A DNA stretch of 64,000 nucleotides from HXMU1420-13 sp965249965. GTDB lineage: Bacteria > Bacteroidota > Rhodothermia > Balneolales > Balneolaceae. A model generated the notes under the pieces. The model was not told the origin of the DNA, did no database searches, and was given only the letters and a program-made list of their open reading frames with translations. The DNA is taken from contig OZ252262.1 of assembly GCA_965249965.1 (NCBI GenBank), positions 2,418,001-2,482,000 of the forward strand. Reading direction: 5' to 3'. Positions 52,241-61,666 of the stretch are shown piece by piece. The position numbers and the translations under genes are program-made. The stretch's first letter is position 1. The number at the start of each line of letters is the position of its first letter.

Positions 52241-53893
52241 ATGAGAGCAAAATTTGCATTGGGTAAATTTTTGTTGATTTCGTTTCTATCGTTATTAATT
52301 AATTCCGGCACTTTAGCACAAATCACACTGGTGGATGAAACCGAGAATCCGGTTGAAATTTCTACCAAGCTGGCAGAATATTTAATGGAATCTGACGCTT
52401 CTCCTCTAGATAAAATTAAGTTTTGGTATGCATCTGAAGGGTTTTTAACTGCAGAAGTACTGGAACTCAATACAAATCAATATCAGGTTATACCAGGGTG
52501 CAGGTTTGATATGAAACTGAATCTCTGGGATGGTGAACAGGAAATTGATTCCTACGAACATGCATATTCGGAGGAAGTGTTAACCGAATATTTGAATAAC
52601 GAGCTTAATAATTTTGTACGCGGTGGAGCCTACTTTGCGGAAATTCGAATTTCGAAGTTTGAACCAAATAATGAAGATTGTGAAGTGGAAATTTCAGCTA
52701 ATTTGGTCAATAATGAACCAACAATAATTACAAACATAGAATTTGAGGGGAATCGCCAAAACTCAGAAACGTACATTCGCCGTCGAATTCAGTTTGATGA
52801 TTCCTTAGTTGCCTCAGAAATCAATCTAAACCAGTTAAAGATAAAACTAACTCAGACTGAACTTTTTGAATCAGTTTATGAACCTGTGATTTACTCGTAT
52901 CCAGATAAGCATGTCCTACAGTTTGTTGTTGAAGAACGCTCCCTGAATCAATTTGATGGTGTGTTAGGCTATGTTCCAAATGCTCAGGGAAATGGTGAAT
53001 TGGTTGGGGATTTATCGCTCAAATTGTGGAGTGTATTTGCAGAAGGAAACGGATTAAATCTGGATTATCGGAGACTGGAACCCGAAGTTAGTCGGCTAAA
53101 TGTTGGGGTTTCTCAACATTGGTTCGGGCAAGTTCCCCTTGGATTGAGCGTTGATTTCAATTTCTTCCAAAATGATACAACCTATCAGGCCAGAGAGGTG
53201 AATGTAGTTGGGTATTTCGAGCTGGGAAGTGGACTTCGCTTAATTGGCGATGCAGGAATCACCACAATTACCGGTTCGAATACTTCCCGATTTACCATCG
53301 AGCCGGGCGGGGAGAAAGTATCCAGTTCTTTTGGATTTCAATATTCATCATTGGCTGGGGTAGAAGTTCCGTTAAGCGGAATAAAAACAGAACTTAGAAT
53401 TGGGGTATCCAGAAAATCCACTGCTATCGATTCGATAAACACGAGCACCCAACGATTTATCAAGGCAAATGGTGAAGCTTACCATTCTTTTGGTAAACAA
53501 AGTGTACTTGCTACAAGATTTTATGCGGCAATACTCGATGCCGACTTTTATACCGATGTAGATCTAACCCGATTAGGTGGCGCTAATTCAATCAGAGGGT
53601 TTACGGAAGAACAATTTCAGGCATCCGAATCCATTTGGAGCGATCTTGAATATCGGTTTATGACTAATTCATCCAGCTATTTATTCGCTTTTGGAGCTGT
53701 AGGTTGGTTAAACAGGCCAAGTTTAATTACAGAGGGCTCAGAAGTTCGATCAAATACACAGCGAATAGAATCCCTTGGATTTGGGCTAAGTTATAAAGTT
53801 CGCACCGGTCGACTTAAACTCACTTATGCCATTTCACCTACTGATGGTCTTGGAAATGGAAAAATACATATCGCATTAACCACGCGACTTTAA
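52241..53893 (+). CDS. Outer-membrane BamA/TamA-type beta-barrel protein (short)
   Basis: A signal peptide (MRAKFALGKFLLISFLSLLI region) starts at ATG 52241. It precedes one clear POTRA-type domain (ITNIEFEGNRQNSETYIRRRIQFDDSLV) and perhaps a degenerate upstream one. A C-terminal barrel of about 300 residues follows, with LGGANSIRGFTEEQF, which resembles the conserved R-G-F motif of strand loop L6. The last strand ends in an aromatic-poor RL. The frame upstream to 52118 overlaps the divergent arginine decarboxylase and is rejected. It is shorter than BamA, so a specialised translocase or surface-antigen-like protein is likelier. Confidence 0.82.
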   Translation: MRAKFALGKFLLISFLSLLINSGTLAQITLVDETENPVEISTKLAEYLMESDASPLDKIKFWYASEGFLTAEVLELNTNQYQVIPGCRFDMKLNLWDGEQEIDSYEHAYSEEVLTEYLNNELNNFVRGGAYFAEIRISKFEPNNEDCEVEISANLVNNEPTIITNIEFEGNRQNSETYIRRRIQFDDSLVASEINLNQLKIKLTQTELFESVYEPVIYSYPDKHVLQFVVEERSLNQFDGVLGYVPNAQGNGELVGDLSLKLWSVFAEGNGLNLDYRRLEPEVSRLNVGVSQHWFGQVPLGLSVDFNFFQNDTTYQAREVNVVGYFELGSGLRLIGDAGITTITGSNTSRFTIEPGGEKVSSSFGFQYSSLAGVEVPLSGIKTELRIGVSRKSTAIDSINTSTQRFIKANGEAYHSFGKQSVLATRFYAAILDADFYTDVDLTRLGGANSIRGFTEEQFQASESIWSDLEYRFMTNSSSYLFAFGAVGWLNRPSLITEGSEVRSNTQRIESLGFGLSYKVRTGRLKLTYAISPTDGLGNGKIHIALTTRL

Positions 53894-53896
53894 GCC

Positions 53897-55420
53897 TTAA
53901 TTCTGGCAATTCTCATCAATCAATATTTGCACTTCCTCGTGACCAAACTGTTTGGCAAGAAGAAAATCGGTGCAGGCATCATCAATTCTATCCACTTTTA
54001 AATACGATTCTCCGCGTTCTTTATAAATTTGTTCGTCGCTGGGATAAAGACGAATGGAAGTACTATAATCTTCTATTGCACCCTCAACGTCGTCTAATTC
54101 AAGTTTAGTTCTTGCCCGATAATCGTATGCTTCGGCATAGTCTTCTTCGATGGTTATTGTCCTGGAGAATAAATCCAGCGCTGTTTCAAAATTTCCCAGC
54201 TCGAAATGTGAGAATCCCTGATAAAATGAAATCTCAGATACATCCGGTGCTAATTGGTAGGCTGTGTCAAAGTCTGGTATGGCGATTTCGTGCAATCCAC
54301 TATCCTGATTGGCATAGGCACGGAACAGAATGGGTCGGAAGTATTGATTGTTAATTGAGATAGCCTGATCGAAGGCATTAATTGCACTTCCATAATCTTG
54401 TAGCTGATAGTAAGAATATCCAATCTCAGTAAGATTGTACTCATCGCTATAGGTGAGACTATCACTTTCAAGAACATCAATCGCTTTTTGAAATTCATCC
54501 AATCCCATGTACGATTGGCTTAAATAGTAACTCAAATCAATGATTTCCGGTTTAAGGTCATACACCATTAGGAAATTATCTACCGCATCCGGGTAGCTTT
54601 CTACGTAGTTATTTAGCAAACCTAGATTAAAATGTACTTCTGCAAATAGAGTATCAATCGAAAGTGCTCGATAATAATCTGCGTATGCAGCTTCAGGATT
54701 ATAACTGTAGTAGTAGGAGAGACCTCTGCGATTTAAGACTCTAGCATCGGTTGAATCGTAGGTTAAATAGGTAGTATAATCCTCTATAGCTCCCTCATAA
54801 TCTGTTAACTCAAATTTTGCGTTTCCTCGATGAGCATAAGGCAACACATTATTGCTGGTCATATTTATTGCCGAGTTCAGATTACTGATTGCACCGTAAT
54901 AATCCCCAATCTCATTTTTGCAAAATCCTAAATTGTTGTACGCCGTGAATACTGTAGAATCCGGTGCGGTATCGATATCTAAAATTTGTTCATAAATTGG
55001 AATAGCTCGTTGGCATCCCCCCGTATCGATCATTTCATTGCCTTCCAGCAGAAGGGCATAGGCATTTTCTCCATCATTTTTTACACTCGCCATGATCAGT
55101 TCCATAAAACTCGGGCAAGTTGAAACCAGGTTTAAGCCCAGCATTTCACCAAATTCTTCGCCAAGATCATCTATAGTAAAGTCCATATCATTATTTTCGG
55201 CATACATTGCGAGGAGATCGGCGTTGTTTTCGAAATACTCGATAATGCAAACTTCGAATTCAATGGTCATTTCTTCTTCGGTTATTTCCGGTGAAATCAT
55301 ACTTACACATTCACACATATCAACCGAAACGATCTCAACTAGCTCCACATATTGGGCGTTAACGGTATTAAAAAGAGTGAACGAAAGGATGAAAATTAAA
55401 AATGAAATTCGATAAATCAT
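53897..55420 (-). CDS. Exported TPR-repeat protein
   Basis: A signal peptide (1-22) and a Cys/Met-rich first domain (CECVSMISPEITEEEMTIEF) are followed by about ten TPR helical pairs from residue ~130. Examples are AYNNLGFCKNEIGDYYGAI, AHRGNAKFELTDYEGAIEDY and FYQGFSHFELGNFETALDLF. TPRs bind partner proteins, so it is probably a periplasmic or surface scaffold. It is convergent with the BamA-like gene, the stops being 3 bp apart. Confidence 0.85.
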   Translation of the reverse strand: MIYRISFLIFILSFTLFNTVNAQYVELVEIVSVDMCECVSMISPEITEEEMTIEFEVCIIEYFENNADLLAMYAENNDMDFTIDDLGEEFGEMLGLNLVSTCPSFMELIMASVKNDGENAYALLLEGNEMIDTGGCQRAIPIYEQILDIDTAPDSTVFTAYNNLGFCKNEIGDYYGAISNLNSAINMTSNNVLPYAHRGNAKFELTDYEGAIEDYTTYLTYDSTDARVLNRRGLSYYYSYNPEAAYADYYRALSIDTLFAEVHFNLGLLNNYVESYPDAVDNFLMVYDLKPEIIDLSYYLSQSYMGLDEFQKAIDVLESDSLTYSDEYNLTEIGYSYYQLQDYGSAINAFDQAISINNQYFRPILFRAYANQDSGLHEIAIPDFDTAYQLAPDVSEISFYQGFSHFELGNFETALDLFSRTITIEEDYAEAYDYRARTKLELDDVEGAIEDYSTSIRLYPSDEQIYKERGESYLKVDRIDDACTDFLLAKQFGHEEVQILIDENCQN

Positions 55421-55512
55421 GGAATAGTGTTTGTTTGTAGGATGATAGAAAACAAGTCACAAAAATGAATAGGAATTCAAAATAAAATCTACCTATTTTA
55501 AGTCGTTTAATG

Positions 55513-55618
55513 CTTATTAAGAAAGACGGAGGGAATGGGCCCGTCGATGTCTTGGCAACCGTCTCACTGGAGAAAAGGTGCCAAATCCCACTCAGAGTTA
55601 AACTCTGAGATAAATAAG
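55513..55618 (+). promoter_or_regulatory. SAM-I (S-box) riboswitch upstream of metH
   Basis: The aptamer core is present in order: CGGAGGGAAT, then GGCCCGTCGATG, GCAACC and AAAGGTGCCAAATCC. P1 pairs CTTATT (55513-55518) with AATAAG (55613-55618), and P4 is the perfect CTCAGAGTT/AACTCTGAG hairpin. Downstream, the AGTGAA/TTCACT hairpin (55617-55636) overlaps the 3' strand of P1. It should turn metH expression down when SAM is plentiful. Confidence 0.93.
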
Positions 55619-55664
55619 TGAATCATTTTCTTCACTCTTTGTTAATAAGCCAATCAATTTCAGA

Positions 55665-56669
55665 GTGAATATCAAACAACTGTTAGAAGAAAGAATTTTA
55701 GTTTTGGATGGAGCCATGGGCACCATGATTCAGCGTTTTAATCTCACAGAAGAAGATTTTAGAGGTGATCGTTTTCAGGACACAAATATTGATCTGAAAG
55801 GGAATAACGATCTTCTATGCCTGACCAGACCGGATGTAATTCAAAATATTCATGAGCAGTATTTGGAAGCCGGAGCAGACTTGGTAGAGACCAATACGTT
55901 TTCCGGAACGAGCATTGCTCAGGCTGATTATGAGCTTGAAGACATTGTGTACGAACTCAATTTTGAAGCAGCACGTATAGCAAAAGCAGCTTGCGATACA
56001 TTCACGAAACAGAATCCGAATAAGCCAAGATTTGTCGCTGGAGCAATGGGTCCAACTAATAAAACGGCTTCACTTTCTCCGGATGTAAGTCGACCCGAAT
56101 ACCGAGCTATTACCTTCGATCAATTGGCTGAAGCTTATAAAGAACAAGCTAAAGGGTTAATGGATGGAGGTTCTGATGTACTTCTCATCGAAACCATTTT
56201 TGATACGCTAAATGCTAAAGCCGCCATTTTTGGAGTACTCGAATTGTTTGAAGAAACCGGAAAGGAAATCCCAATCATGATTTCCGGAACCATCACAGAT
56301 GCCAGTGGCCGGACATTATCTGGTCAAACAGCAGAAGCGTTTTTGATTTCACTTTCTCATGCGCCCATTTTAAGCATCGGATTGAATTGTGCATTAGGTG
56401 CATCACAACTAAAACCATATTTGAAAACATTATCAAAACAAGCGGGATATTTCATTTCAGCATATCCAAATGCTGGACTCCCAAATGAATTTGGTGAGTA
56501 TGATCAGGGTCCGGAAGCAATGGGCGACGAAGTGAAAGCGTATCTGGAAGAAGGGTTAGTGAATGTGCTAGGCGGTTGTTGTGGAACCACACCGGATCAC
56601 ATCAAAGTTATGGCAGATTTAGCCGCTGATTTTCAACCAAGAACGGTTGAAGGAGCTCTTGTAGGATGA
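55665..56669 (+). CDS. Methionine synthase, homocysteine-binding module (MetH N-terminal part)
   Basis: The 334 residues correspond to the zinc- and homocysteine-binding domain of cobalamin-dependent methionine synthase. Zn ligands are the Cys in IGLNCALG and the Cys pair in LGGCCGTTPDH. The start is GTG 55665 (MNIKQLLEERILVLDGAMGTMIQ). It lies behind the SAM riboswitch and its stop overlaps the start of the second metH gene by 4 bp. The MetH protein is thus split into two polypeptides. Confidence 0.95.
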   Translation: MNIKQLLEERILVLDGAMGTMIQRFNLTEEDFRGDRFQDTNIDLKGNNDLLCLTRPDVIQNIHEQYLEAGADLVETNTFSGTSIAQADYELEDIVYELNFEAARIAKAACDTFTKQNPNKPRFVAGAMGPTNKTASLSPDVSRPEYRAITFDQLAEAYKEQAKGLMDGGSDVLLIETIFDTLNAKAAIFGVLELFEETGKEIPIMISGTITDASGRTLSGQTAEAFLISLSHAPILSIGLNCALGASQLKPYLKTLSKQAGYFISAYPNAGLPNEFGEYDQGPEAMGDEVKAYLEEGLVNVLGGCCGTTPDHIKVMADLAADFQPRTVEGALVG

Positions 56670-59347
56670 AACCCAATCCAATCATATTAAGTGGCTTAGA
56701 ACCGCTCATTATCACTCCTGATTCGAACTTTGTGAATGTGGGTGAACGAACTAATGTGACAGGTTCAAAACGTTTCCTTAATCTCATTAAAGCAAGGGAT
56801 TATGAAACTGCCCTGGAAGTTGCTTTGGATCAGGTGCAGGGTGGAGCTCAGATTCTGGACGTGAATATGGATGAAGGGATGCTGGATTCCGCTGAGGAAA
56901 TGACCACCTTCTTGAATCTTATTGCTTCTGAACCGGATATTGCACGAATCCCGATTATGATCGATTCTTCAAAATGGGATGTGATTGTTGCCGGACTTAA
57001 AACTATTCAGGGCAAAGGAGTGGTGAATTCCATCAGTTTAAAAGATGGGGAAGAGGAATTTATCCGCAGAGCAAAAATCATTCGTCGCTTTGGTGCTGCA
57101 GTTATAGCCATGGCTTTTGATGAAGATGGTCAGGCAGATACTTTGGATCGCAGAATTGAAATATCGGAGAGATCCTACAATATTTTAGTCAACCAAGTCG
57201 GATTTCATTCTTCAGATGTAATTATAGATCCAAATATTTTCCCCGTTGCAACGGGAATGGAGGAACATCGCCGAAATGCCCTCGATTATTTCCTGACTGC
57301 GAAATGGATACGTGAAAACCTTCCGGGAGCTCATGTGATTGGGGGAGTTAGTAATGTTTCGTTTTCATTCCGTGGTAACAATCCGGTTCGAGAAGCCATG
57401 CATTCGGCATTTCTGTATCATGCCATTCAGCATGGAATGGATATGGGAATTGTGAATCCAACTCAACTGGAAGTGTATGATGAAATACCAAAGGAACTAC
57501 TCGAACGTGTGGAAGATGTACTTCTGGATCGAAGGGATGATGCCACTGAGCGATTGCTGGAAATTGCCGAGAAATACAGAGGAACCGGTGAAATCAAAGA
57601 GAAAGAGACTCAGGAATGGCGAAATAATAGCGTAGAAGAACGCTTAAGTCATTCGTTAGTAAAAGGCATTACTGAATTTATTGAAGACGATACCGAGGAA
57701 GCACGCCGGAAAATTGGTAGTCCCCTGCAAGTGATTGAAGGTCCGCTTATGGATGGAATGAACATTGTGGGTGATCTTTTTGGGGAAGGAAAAATGTTTC
57801 TTCCTCAAGTAGTTAAAAGTGCTCGTGTGATGAAGCAAGCTGTTGCCTATTTAACTCCTTTTCTGGAGGAAGAGAAAGCCAAAAATAACGATGAAAGTGA
57901 GCGAACTAAAGTGCTCTTGGCAACGGTTAAAGGGGATGTTCACGACATTGGAAAAAATATCGTGGGAGTGGTTCTGGCATGCAATAATTTCGATATCATA
58001 GATTTGGGCGTAATGGTGCCAACGGATAAAATTCTGGATGAGGCGCAAAAAGAAAAGGTAGATATCATCGGATTAAGTGGGTTGATAACACCCTCACTCG
58101 ATGAAATGGTAGGCGTTGCCACAGAAATGGAAAAACGAGGTATGAAAACTCCACTTTTAATTGGTGGCGCGACTACATCACGAATCCACACCGCTGTAAA
58201 AGTTGATCCAAATTATTCATCACCCGTTGTACATGTTAATGATGCATCACGATCTGTTGCTGTATGTAGTGAATTGTTGAGCGATAAAGCAGTTCAATTC
58301 TCAAAATCTGTGAAGTCGGAATACGAGAAAATGCGGATTGATCATTCGAATCGAACCGAAAAAAAGACATTTCTACCATTTGAGTTAGCTAAGAAAAACA
58401 AGCACCTGATAGATTGGGAAAATGAACAACCACCAAAACCAACTAAACTCGGGATTGAAGTTTTAGAGAATGTTGACTTAAATGAACTTCGAACATTCAT
58501 CGATTGGTCGCCCTTTTTCCGAACCTGGATGTTAACCGGTAAATACCCGGCAATCCTGGAAGATAAAACAGTTGGGGAGCATGCATCTGAACTTTATCGT
58601 GATGCCAATCGCATGTTGGATGACATCATCGCAAACAAAAAGCTGACGGCGAAAGGGGTTTACGGGTTATTCCCTGCACACGCTATTGGTGAAGACGTTA
58701 AAATCTTAGAAGCTGATTCTAATGAATTGGAGTTAGCAACCTTTCATTTTCTTAGGCAGCAAGTTGAAAAGAGATCCAATCAACCTAATTCCAGCTTGTC
58801 AGATTTTATCGCTCCTAAAGATTCAGGAAAAGATGATTATCTGGGACTTTTTGCAGTCACTGCAGGGATTGGTATCGAAAAGATGCTCGAAGAATTTGAG
58901 TCAAACCATGATGATTACAGCTCTATTATGGTGAAAGCTCTTGCGGATAGATTAGCTGAAGCTTTTGCCGAATATCTCCACTTTAAAGTCCGGACTGAAT
59001 ATTGGGGATACTCTGGCGAAGTTTTTGATAATGAGAAATTCATCGCGGAAAAATATCAGGGAATTCGTCCGGCACCGGGTTATCCTGCTTGTCCGGATCA
59101 CACGGAGAAAAGAACACTTTTTGATGTATTGGATGTAGAGAATCAAATTGGGATTTCTTTGACGGAATCATACGCCATGTATCCCGCGAGTTCGGTGAGT
59201 GGATTCTATTTTGCCAATCCGGCATCCAGATATTTCAACGTTGGAAAATTAGCAAAAGATCAGGTTATCAATTACGCAGAAAGAAAGGGGCAATCGATCG
59301 AAGAAACCGAAAAATGGCTAGCTCCAAATTTAGCGTATGGCAATTAA
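56666..59347 (+). CDS. metH: Methionine synthase, pterin/cobalamin/activation module (MetH C-terminal part)
   Basis: The 893 residues contain the methyltetrahydrofolate-binding barrel (FVNVGERTNVTGSKRF), a helical cap, and the B12-binding domain with the cobalt-ligand His in DVHDIGKNIV. The SAM-dependent reactivation domain has RPAPGYPACPDHTEK. It needs the homocysteine module encoded just upstream. The product methylates homocysteine with methyl-THF. Confidence 0.96.
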   Translation: MKPNPIILSGLEPLIITPDSNFVNVGERTNVTGSKRFLNLIKARDYETALEVALDQVQGGAQILDVNMDEGMLDSAEEMTTFLNLIASEPDIARIPIMIDSSKWDVIVAGLKTIQGKGVVNSISLKDGEEEFIRRAKIIRRFGAAVIAMAFDEDGQADTLDRRIEISERSYNILVNQVGFHSSDVIIDPNIFPVATGMEEHRRNALDYFLTAKWIRENLPGAHVIGGVSNVSFSFRGNNPVREAMHSAFLYHAIQHGMDMGIVNPTQLEVYDEIPKELLERVEDVLLDRRDDATERLLEIAEKYRGTGEIKEKETQEWRNNSVEERLSHSLVKGITEFIEDDTEEARRKIGSPLQVIEGPLMDGMNIVGDLFGEGKMFLPQVVKSARVMKQAVAYLTPFLEEEKAKNNDESERTKVLLATVKGDVHDIGKNIVGVVLACNNFDIIDLGVMVPTDKILDEAQKEKVDIIGLSGLITPSLDEMVGVATEMEKRGMKTPLLIGGATTSRIHTAVKVDPNYSSPVVHVNDASRSVAVCSELLSDKAVQFSKSVKSEYEKMRIDHSNRTEKKTFLPFELAKKNKHLIDWENEQPPKPTKLGIEVLENVDLNELRTFIDWSPFFRTWMLTGKYPAILEDKTVGEHASELYRDANRMLDDIIANKKLTAKGVYGLFPAHAIGEDVKILEADSNELELATFHFLRQQVEKRSNQPNSSLSDFIAPKDSGKDDYLGLFAVTAGIGIEKMLEEFESNHDDYSSIMVKALADRLAEAFAEYLHFKVRTEYWGYSGEVFDNEKFIAEKYQGIRPAPGYPACPDHTEKRTLFDVLDVENQIGISLTESYAMYPASSVSGFYFANPASRYFNVGKLAKDQVINYAERKGQSIEETEKWLAPNLAYGN

Positions 59348-59396
59348 GGATTTAGAATGAATCAATTAAGAATTAAGCAAAGGTATTACTTAAGTA

Positions 59397-59422
59397 GTCA
59401 TCCCGGACTTGATCCGGGATCT
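59397..59422 (+). repeat. Single GTCAT...ATCT hairpin repeat
   Basis: The unit pairs ATCCCGGA/TCCGGGAT around CTTGA, the same stem as the 49254 copy. A degenerate inverted trace with a TGAAC/TTCAG theme lies near 59496-59520. Confidence 0.75.
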
Positions 59423-59555
59423 GCGAGGTTTGATACTTTGATCGAGCACAATTCATTGAACAAGAACTACTCTCTACAGATCGTGAAACAAGCATTTGCT
59501 GAACTCTATTCAGTATTCAAGATGGCCATTAATTGAAGAAAGATTATCTACTAGA

Positions 59556-60512
59556 ATGAAAGTAACAGACTATTTCAAGAAGGCGAACGGCGCAACCTTA
59601 TTTACTTTTGAGGTATTGCCACCATTAAAAGGGCAAAATATCCGAACTCTTTTTGATCACATCGATCCATTGATGGAATTTAATCCACCGTTCATTGATG
59701 TAACCTACCATCGTGAGGAATATTCCTACAAAAAGCATAAAACAGGACTGCTTGAACGAAAAACAGTTCGAAAACGCCCGGGTACGGTTGGGATGTGTGC
59801 GGCTATCCAAAATCACTATAAAGTGGATGCGGTACCTCATATTATTTGTGGCGGATTTACCAAAGAAGAAACCGAAAATGCCTTAATCGATCTCAACTTT
59901 CTTGGGATAGATAATGTGTTGGTTTTACAGGGAGATGTGCGAAAACCGGATCGTGATTTTATTCCCGAAGAAGGTGGACACGCTTATGCATCCGAATTAC
60001 TAGGTCAAGTTGTAGAAATGAATAAAGGGATTTATTTGGATGATGAAATCGAAAATGCCATGTCTTCAGATTTTTGTATTGGAGTTGCAGGATATCCGGA
60101 GAAACATGTAACCGCGCCAAATATGGAGACAGATCTTCGTTATTTAAAGAAAAAGGTGGAAGGCGGTGCAGATTACATTGTAACTCAAATGTTTTTTGAT
60201 AATCAGAAATACTTTGATTTTGTTGAAGCATGCCGAAATATTGGAATAGATGTGCCTATCGTTCCTGGACTAAAACCAATTACTACAAAGCGACAAGTGA
60301 CATTACTTCCTCAGCTTTTTCATATTGACATCCCGGAGCCATTGAGCGTAGAATTGGAAAACTGTAAAGACAACGAAGCAGCCAAACAACTTGGCATTGA
60401 ATGGGCGATCCAACAATCGAAGGAGTTAATTGAATTTGGGGTGCCAACACTACACTATTACTCAATGGGGAAATCAGCCTCTGTATTTGAGGTGGCAAAA
60501 GAGGTTTTTTGA
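59556..60512 (+). CDS. metF: Methylenetetrahydrofolate reductase
   Basis: MetF makes the 5-methyl-THF used by MetH. The 318 residues starting at MKVTDYFKKANGATLFTFEVLPP fit the family. FAD/NADH-region motifs include NVLVLQGDVRKP, CIGVAGYPEKH and ADYIVTQMFFDNQKYFDF. The longer frame back to 59496 runs into repeat DNA and is rejected. It lies after metH on the same strand, so the two steps of methionine synthesis are adjacent. Confidence 0.94.
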   Translation: MKVTDYFKKANGATLFTFEVLPPLKGQNIRTLFDHIDPLMEFNPPFIDVTYHREEYSYKKHKTGLLERKTVRKRPGTVGMCAAIQNHYKVDAVPHIICGGFTKEETENALIDLNFLGIDNVLVLQGDVRKPDRDFIPEEGGHAYASELLGQVVEMNKGIYLDDEIENAMSSDFCIGVAGYPEKHVTAPNMETDLRYLKKKVEGGADYIVTQMFFDNQKYFDFVEACRNIGIDVPIVPGLKPITTKRQVTLLPQLFHIDIPEPLSVELENCKDNEAAKQLGIEWAIQQSKELIEFGVPTLHYYSMGKSASVFEVAKEVF

Positions 60513-60513
60513 T

Positions 60514-61026
60514 TTAAACCGTCTCTATTTTCTGTTCCAGGCAATCTTCAATAAATCGATGAATGCGTGTGAGTTGCCGGTGTCCGAATCGCTGCCCAAA
60601 GTATGCAACTAAATACAGGCTCAAAAAGAGAAGAACTAATGCGGGAAGTAGCCAAACCATCCAGGTCTCTTCGCCGATGGTACGATAAGAAAGCCAGATC
60701 ATCAGCACGATCATGGTTGCAAACCCAATAAAAGAATAAAAAAATACGAACATAGTCCAAACTGAAGGGCGAGGTCCGTACAAACCCCGGACTAGAGTTT
60801 TGCCATCGTGATTTTCTAACGTAATGGTTAATTGTGGCGACCAATAATGCTGATCTTCTTTAGGGGGATAAACAGTAGCAAAATTAGAAGTAACCTGACC
60901 TTCACAGCCACATTCACCAGAGTATAATTTCTTTTTTATGCGAGAGGTTATTTCATCTGCAGCCAAGGTACTTTCTATTCGAATTCTTGGCCTAACTCGC
61001 TTGAAATGAATATGATCTTCATCCAT
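60514..61026 (-). CDS. Two-helix membrane protein of unknown function
   Basis: The 170-residue protein starts at ATG 61026 (MDEDHIHFKRV), sharing one base with the upstream stop (TAATG). A soluble N-terminal domain has a cysteine pair (SGECGCEGQ). Two transmembrane helices follow (VWTMFVFFYSFIGFATMIVLMIW and WMVWLLPALVLLFLSLYLVAYF), then a short C-terminal helix. It is translationally coupled to the next unknown gene. No family is recognised. Confidence 0.65.
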   Translation of the reverse strand: MDEDHIHFKRVRPRIRIESTLAADEITSRIKKKLYSGECGCEGQVTSNFATVYPPKEDQHYWSPQLTITLENHDGKTLVRGLYGPRPSVWTMFVFFYSFIGFATMIVLMIWLSYRTIGEETWMVWLLPALVLLFLSLYLVAYFGQRFGHRQLTRIHRFIEDCLEQKIETV

Positions 61027-61664
61027 TATGCGCCTCCAATCCAAACGGTGTATTGTGGAAATTGATAGTAAATATGATCCCCGGCTTTAACTTCACGATG
61101 AGGTTGTTTCATTTTTCTGGTTAACCACCTGCGAGTATCGTAAAAATCCTCCAATGATGCCCAGTCTTCCGGATCTCCAAGATATTCTTCATCGATGGAA
61201 AGTTCATCGATGGCATAATTCCATGTTAATTTTTGTGCTTTTTCATATGCATCCCCAAAAACTGAAAAATCAAGATTCGGTGTTGATGATTCCGGTTTAT
61301 AGAACGTTTCTTCGTACCAATCAATCATTTCATCTATAGCACAAACTACCTGTGATTTGCCCACATTTTCAGGGAAATACCAGATTTTGAGATAGAAGGG
61401 CTTATTTAGTTTCTCTAGTTCTGATTGCCATGCATCATAAATATCAAATAAAGCATGCACAATTTTTGAACGAGTTTTTCCAGCAGGGGTTGGAGTTACT
61501 GAATTAATCACATCTATACTAAAAAAAGGGTAGACATACACTTTGGTATATTCCCTTTTTCTAGCTAATAACTCATTGGTATCCAGTTTAGCCTCATGAT
61601 TTTTCCACCGTTCAATACGATTCCATATTCTATGATGGCCGCGTATTTTTTTAGTACGAATCAT
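61026..61664 (-). CDS. Soluble protein of unknown function, coupled to its neighbours
   Basis: The 212 residues start at ATG 61664, three bases past the end of the Gfo/Idh stop. The mixed alpha/beta product has a conserved-looking FYLKIWYFPENVG strand region and many aromatic and acidic residues, but no known motif. It lies between the oxidoreductase and the membrane protein gene in one minus-strand run. A start at TTG 61670 is less likely. Confidence 0.6.
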   Translation of the reverse strand: MIRTKKIRGHHRIWNRIERWKNHEAKLDTNELLARKREYTKVYVYPFFSIDVINSVTPTPAGKTRSKIVHALFDIYDAWQSELEKLNKPFYLKIWYFPENVGKSQVVCAIDEMIDWYEETFYKPESSTPNLDFSVFGDAYEKAQKLTWNYAIDELSIDEEYLGDPEDWASLEDFYDTRRWLTRKMKQPHREVKAGDHIYYQFPQYTVWIGGA

Positions 61665-61666
61665 TG

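Noticed and set aside
59496..59555. Upstream frame of metF
   Set aside because: It runs into repeat DNA, and MetF proteins of this type start at MKVTDYF.
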